DNA of 34,065 nucleotides from Candidatus Alloenteromonas pullicola (GTDB lineage Bacteria; Bacillota_I; Bacilli_A; RFN20; CAG-826), in assembly GCA_018714785.1 (NCBI GenBank), contig DVMV01000039.1, positions 1 to 34,065 of the forward strand. Reading direction: 5' to 3'. Below are positions 31,059 through 34,065 of the stretch, in pieces. The number at the start of each line of letters is the position of its first letter. The first letter of the stretch is position 1. A program made the translations under genes and the position numbers. Under the pieces are notes generated by a model. It saw only the letters and a program-made list of their open reading frames with translations, did not search any database and was not told the origin of the DNA.

Positions 31059-31517
31059 TCAATATGCGGTCCTATTCGTCTTCTTCAGGTATTCGTCGTA
31101 TAGCTTCAGGCACTCGTCGCGGTCGAGCTCGGTCTCGAACCTCGCCTTGTTCTCGGGCTTGGACAGCTCGTAGAACTTCTCGTCGCGGAAGCCGATCCTC
31201 TCGGTGTCGATGACGTTGCATCCGTAATACACCTTCTCGATGTTGGCCCACATGATGGCCCCAAGGCACATCGGGCAGGGCTCCCCGGTGGTGTAGATCG
31301 TCGACCCCGAAAGGTCGAAGGTCCCCATCCGCTTGCAGGCGTCGCGGATGGCCTCCATCTCGCCATGGCACGTCGGGTCGCCGTTTTTGACGACGCGGTT
31401 GTGCCCGCGGCCGATTATCTTGCCGTCCTTGACAATCACGGCCCCAAAGGGGCCGCCATCGCCCGCGTTTATCCCGTCGTAGGCTTCCTCGATGGCGATT
31501 TTCATATATTGGTCCAT
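31059..31517 (-). CDS. guaD: Nucleoside/guanine deaminase of the cytidine-deaminase fold (GuaD-like)
   Basis: The 152-residue protein has the zinc-deaminase motifs H51-x-E53 (CHGEMEAIRDA) and P80-C81-x2-C84 (PCPMCLGA), with GGPFGAVIVKDG near the start. Length and the C-terminal IDTERIGFRDEKFYE segment resemble Bacillus guanine deaminase GuaD more than tRNA adenosine deaminase TadA. It would convert guanine to xanthine, but substrate specificity is inferred. The frame runs far upstream through dnaJ antisense, but AAGGAG lies at good spacing before the ATG at 31517. It heads a five-gene run to mtaB. Confidence 0.88.
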   Translation of the reverse strand: MDQYMKIAIEEAYDGINAGDGGPFGAVIVKDGKIIGRGHNRVVKNGDPTCHGEMEAIRDACKRMGTFDLSGSTIYTTGEPCPMCLGAIMWANIEKVYYGCNVIDTERIGFRDEKFYELSKPENKARFETELDRDECLKLYDEYLKKTNRTAY

Positions 31518-31567
31518 AGGCTGCTCCTTCGTTTTTTTAATCTTATCACCTTTGGTGGCCCTAGCCA

Positions 31568-31593
31568 CAACAAAACCCGGCCAGAAGGCCGGG
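31568..31593 (-). terminator. dnaK-dnaJ terminator
   Basis: On the minus strand CCCGGCC (31593-31587) pairs with GGCCGGG (31582-31576) around a TTCT loop, then TTTTGTTG follows. It begins a few bases after the dnaJ stop. The guaD-like gene starts 50 nt beyond it; a small GTGGC-TAGG-GCCAC hairpin is in that leader. Confidence 0.85.
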
Positions 31594-31597
31594 GATG

Positions 31598-32740
31598 TCA
31601 TTTTCCGAACTTGCTCTTCCACTTGGCGAAGGGGCCGGAGCCGGATTTGCCGAGCTCGCCGAACTGCTTGAGCAGGTCCTTCTGCGCCTTGCTGAGCTTG
31701 GTCGGCGTCTCCACCTTGACGTGGATGTACTCGTCTCCCGGAACCTGGGTGCGCAGGTCCTTGATGCCGCGCCCCTTGACGCGGAGCACTTGGTCGGGCT
31801 GCGTCCCCTCCGGGACCGAGACGGTGACCGTCCCGTAGACGGTCGGGACCTCGATCTCGCAGCCGAGGGCGCAATCGACGAAGCTCAGCGGCACCTCGAG
31901 GTGCACGTCGTTGCCGTTGCGCTTGAACTGCGGGTGGTCGGCCACCACGACCTCGACGTAGAGGTCGCCGTTGGGGCCGCCGTTTATCCCGCGCTCTCCC
32001 TTGCCGGTGACGCGGATCTGCTGTCCCGAGGCGATGCCGGCCGGTACGTTGACCGGGATGTCCTTCCGGACGTGGTTGTATCCCGCCCCGCCGCATTCAT
32101 GGCATGGCGTCTTGACCTTTTTGCCGGTTCCGCCGCATTCGGGGCAGACGGTCTGCGACTGCATGACCCCGAAGATGGTGCGCTGCTGGCTCATTATGAC
32201 GCCGCTGCCGCCGCAACGGGGGCAGGTGGCGATGTCGCTTGGGCTCTCGGCCCCGGTCCCGTGGCAGTGCTCGCAGGGCTCGTCGTAGGAGACGTTGAGC
32301 TTGACCTTGGTGCCGAGCACCGCGTCCATGAACGAGATCTTGATCCTGGTCAGCTTGTCCTGGCCCTTCCGTGGCCCGGATGATGCCCTAGACGACTGCT
32401 GACGGCGCCCTCCCCCGAAGAAGGAGGAGAAGATGTCGCCGAGGTCGATGTCGCCGAATCCGGCCGAGGAGAACCCCGAGCCGAACGGGCCGGCCCCGCC
32501 GGTGGAGGCGCCTTGCTCGAAGGCCGCCTGCCCGAACTGGTCGTATTGGGCGCGCTTGGTATCGTCGGAAAGGACGTCATAGGCCTCCTGCACCTCCTCG
32601 AACATCTTGGGGGCGTCGGGATCGTGGTTTATGTCCGGATGGTATTTCTTGGCCAGCTTGCGGTAGGCCGAGCGGATCTCGTCTTTGGTCGCGGTCTTGG
32701 AAACGCCGAGGACTTCGTAGTAATCGCGTTTGGTAGCCAT
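31598..32740 (-). CDS. dnaJ: Chaperone DnaJ
   Basis: The 380-residue type I J-protein is DnaK's co-chaperone. The J domain carries HPD (34-36), the Gly/Phe-rich linker spans about 70-112, and the zinc region has four CxxC pairs (C156/C159, C173/C176, C199/C202, C213/C216). The C-terminal substrate domains are complete. AAAGGAG precedes the ATG. It follows dnaK after 61 bp that contain a strong hairpin. Confidence 0.97.
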   Translation of the reverse strand: MATKRDYYEVLGVSKTATKDEIRSAYRKLAKKYHPDINHDPDAPKMFEEVQEAYDVLSDDTKRAQYDQFGQAAFEQGASTGGAGPFGSGFSSAGFGDIDLGDIFSSFFGGGRRQQSSRASSGPRKGQDKLTRIKISFMDAVLGTKVKLNVSYDEPCEHCHGTGAESPSDIATCPRCGGSGVIMSQQRTIFGVMQSQTVCPECGGTGKKVKTPCHECGGAGYNHVRKDIPVNVPAGIASGQQIRVTGKGERGINGGPNGDLYVEVVVADHPQFKRNGNDVHLEVPLSFVDCALGCEIEVPTVYGTVTVSVPEGTQPDQVLRVKGRGIKDLRTQVPGDEYIHVKVETPTKLSKAQKDLLKQFGELGKSGSGPFAKWKSKFGK

Positions 32741-32762
32741 ATATGCTCCTTTCCCGCAACAA

Positions 32763-32785
32763 TGCGCCGGTTATTGGCCGGCGCA
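32763..32785 (-). promoter_or_regulatory. Intercistronic hairpin between dnaK and dnaJ
   Basis: TGCGCCGG (32763-32770) and CCGGCGCA (32778-32785) form a perfect 8-bp GC stem with a 7-nt loop. No U tract follows on the minus strand, so it is not a standard terminator. It may protect the dnaK mRNA 3' end or reduce dnaJ expression relative to dnaK. Confidence 0.6.
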
Positions 32786-32801
32786 CGTCGCGTTGTGAAT
32801 G

Positions 32802-34065
32802 TTAGTTCTTCTTGTCGGTGAAGTCGGCATCGACCACGTCGTCGGCGGTCTGGTTGCCTTCCTCTTGCTTGCTCGAAGCGCCGGCGGAGGCATCGGCCTG
32901 CGGGTTGGCGCCCATCGAGGCGGCCTTGGCGGCCAGGTCCTCGAGGCGGCCGACTATCTCGCGGAGCTTGTCGATGTTGTCGTTGGTGATGGCTTCCTGG
33001 GCCTCGTCGCGCATCTTGGTCAACTGCTCCTTCTGGTCAGCGGGGAGGGTGTCGCCCTTCTCGGTGAGCACGGAGTTGATCTGATCGACGTAGGTCTGGG
33101 CCTTGTTCTTGACCTCGACGTCGCCCTTGCGCTTCTCGTCGGCGGCCTTGTTGGCCTCGGCGTCCTTGACCATGCGGTCGATGTCCTCCTTGGACAGCCC
33201 GTTGGAGCCGGAGATGGTGATGTCCTGGCTCTTCTGGGTGTCGAGGTCTTTGGCCGACACCTTGACGATGCCGTTGACGTCGATGGAGAAGGTCACCTCG
33301 ATGCGGGGCTGGCCGCGGCGGGCCGGCTTGATGCCGCTGAGCTGGAAGTGGCCGAGCAGCTTGTTGTCGTGGGCCATGGAGCGCTCGCCCTGGTAGACCA
33401 TGATGTCGACGGCCGGCTGGTTGTCCTCCGCGGTGGAGAATATCTGGCTCTTGGTGGTCGGGATGGTGGTGTTTCTCGGGATGAGCGGGGTCATGACGCC
33501 GCCGAGGGTCTCGATGCCGAGGGTCAGCGGGGTGACGTCTAGCAGCACCACGTCCTTGACGTCGCCGGCGATGACGGCGCCTTGGATGGCGGCGCCGATG
33601 CTGACGGCCTCATCGGGGTTAACCGAGAGGTTGATCTGCTTGCCGGTGACCTGCTTCACCATCTCCTGGACGGCCGGCATGCGGGTCGAGCCGCCGATCA
33701 TGAGGATGGTCGAGATGTCGTTGTAGTTGAGCCCGGAGTCGCGCAGCGCGTTCTCCATCGGGGCCTTGCAGCGCTGCAGCAGAGCCTTGGTGAGGTCCTG
33801 GAACTTGGCGCGGGTCAGCTTGGTCTCGAAGTTGATCGGGCCGGCCTTGCCCATGCCGATGAACGGCAGCGAGATGGTGGTCTCAAGCGAGCTGGAGAGC
33901 TCGATCTTGGCCCTTTCGGCCGCGTCGACGAAGCGCTGGCGGGCCATCTTGTCGGTCAGATCGACGCCGAACTCGATCTTGATCTGGGCCTGGATCCAAT
34001 CGGCCAGGACGTGGTCCCAGTCGTCGCCGCCCAGGTGGGTGTCGCCGTTGGTGGATAGGACCTGG
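32802..34065 (-). CDS. dnaK: Chaperone DnaK (3' part; 5' end outside window)
   Basis: The frame is open to the right edge and covers about the last 420 residues of a protein usually near 600. It begins within [19 protein letters not shown], a phosphate-binding part of the Hsp70 ATPase domain, continues through [12 protein letters not shown] and the linker [16 protein letters not shown], then the substrate-binding domain ([12 protein letters not shown]) and the lid. It ends with the conserved [13 protein letters not shown]. Hsp70 refolds proteins together with DnaJ and GrpE. The start, promoter and any CIRCE site are outside the window. Confidence 0.97.
   Translation of the reverse strand, partial: QVLSTNGDTHLGGDDWDHVLADWIQAQIKIEFGVDLTDKMARQRFVDAAERAKIELSSSLETTISLPFIGMGKAGPINFETKLTRAKFQDLTKALLQRCKAPMENALRDSGLNYNDISTILMIGGSTRMPAVQEMVKQVTGKQINLSVNPDEAVSIGAAIQGAVIAGDVKDVVLLDVTPLTLGIETLGGVMTPLIPRNTTIPTTKSQIFSTAEDNQPAVDIMVYQGERSMAHDNKLLGHFQLSGIKPARRGQPRIEVTFSIDVNGIVKVSAKDLDTQKSQDITISGSNGLSKEDIDRMVKDAEANKAADEKRKGDVEVKNKAQTYVDQINSVLTEKGDTLPADQKEQLTKMRDEAQEAITNDNIDKLREIVGRLEDLAAKAASMGANPQADASAGASSKQEEGNQTADDVVDADFTDKKN

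Noticed and set aside
31518-31566. Promoter for the guaD-like gene (TTGTGG and GATAAG about 17 nt apart)
   Set aside because: Both boxes match the consensus poorly and the -35 overlaps the dnaJ terminator tail, so it is not listed as a feature.
31518-32096. Upstream extension of the guaD-like frame to 345 codons
   Set aside because: The added part is antisense-like Arg/Gly-rich sequence overlapping dnaJ in another frame, and a strong ribosome site precedes the internal ATG at 31517.
1-34065. CRISPR array, tRNA/rRNA genes, IS elements or prophage
   Set aside because: No regularly spaced direct repeats with spacers, tRNA-like cloverleaf, transposase, integrase or phage gene was seen on either strand; the AT-rich repeats are dispersed, not arrayed.

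Overview
The window is a gene-dense, mostly housekeeping stretch of a Gram-positive-type chromosome. GC content is clearly above 50% by eye, and the few AT-rich patches lie almost entirely between genes. Gene order matches Bacilli (yqeG-yqeH-yhbY-nadD-yqeK-rsfS; ybeY-cdd-era-recO-glyS-dnaG-rpoD-trmK; dnaK-dnaJ). Several details point to a mollicute-related or Erysipelotrichia-like, probably uncultured, lineage: NadD fused to YqeK, a single-chain glycyl-tRNA synthetase, and an EF-P whose tip loop reads NKTAMRK instead of PGKG. TGA is used as a stop and Trp is encoded by TGG, so the code is standard. Isoprenoids come from the MEP pathway (ispG and ispH are both here). The species cannot be named from the sequence alone.

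Layout, left to right. 90-3582 (minus): ribosome-assembly/NAD operon yqeG-yqeH-yhbY-nadD/yqeK-rsfS with a terminator. 3693-8290 (minus): topoisomerase IV, parE-parC. 8383-9126 (plus): plsY. 9296-11031 (minus): rpmG, an MBL-fold hydrolase, efp and yneF, with terminators. 11113-12162 and 14436-15266 (plus): ispG and ispH, flanking the minus-strand pair cshA-like helicase and nfo. 15244-20012 (minus): macromolecular-synthesis operon dnaG-rpoD, a second divergent sigma-70 factor, and trmK. 20074-21456: glyQS. 21567-25278: a C39-peptidase membrane protein followed by ybeY-cdd-era-recO. 25365-26763: rpsU, an ECF sigma factor and a single-span putative anti-sigma. 26807-27733: deoC and rpmF. 27825-31517: guaD-like deaminase, TM2 protein, rsmE, an unrecognised protein and mtaB. 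31598 to the right edge: dnaJ and the 3' two thirds of dnaK.

Most genes lie on the minus strand and are tightly packed, often with 1-11 bp overlaps that suggest translational coupling. Together they cover ribosome biogenesis, translation quality control, replication and transcription initiation, and DNA repair.

The less ordinary items are: a tandem second sigma-70 factor whose -10-melting residues are replaced; a C39 peptidase joined to six membrane spans with no ATPase domain; a family of AT-rich TAGTAGTT repeats at the 3' ends of at least four genes, one of them inside a reading frame; and several genes without a Shine-Dalgarno whose -10-like hexamer sits only about 9 nt before the start codon. 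No rRNA, tRNA, CRISPR array, IS element or prophage gene was seen, and no gene-free stretch exceeds about 210 bases.
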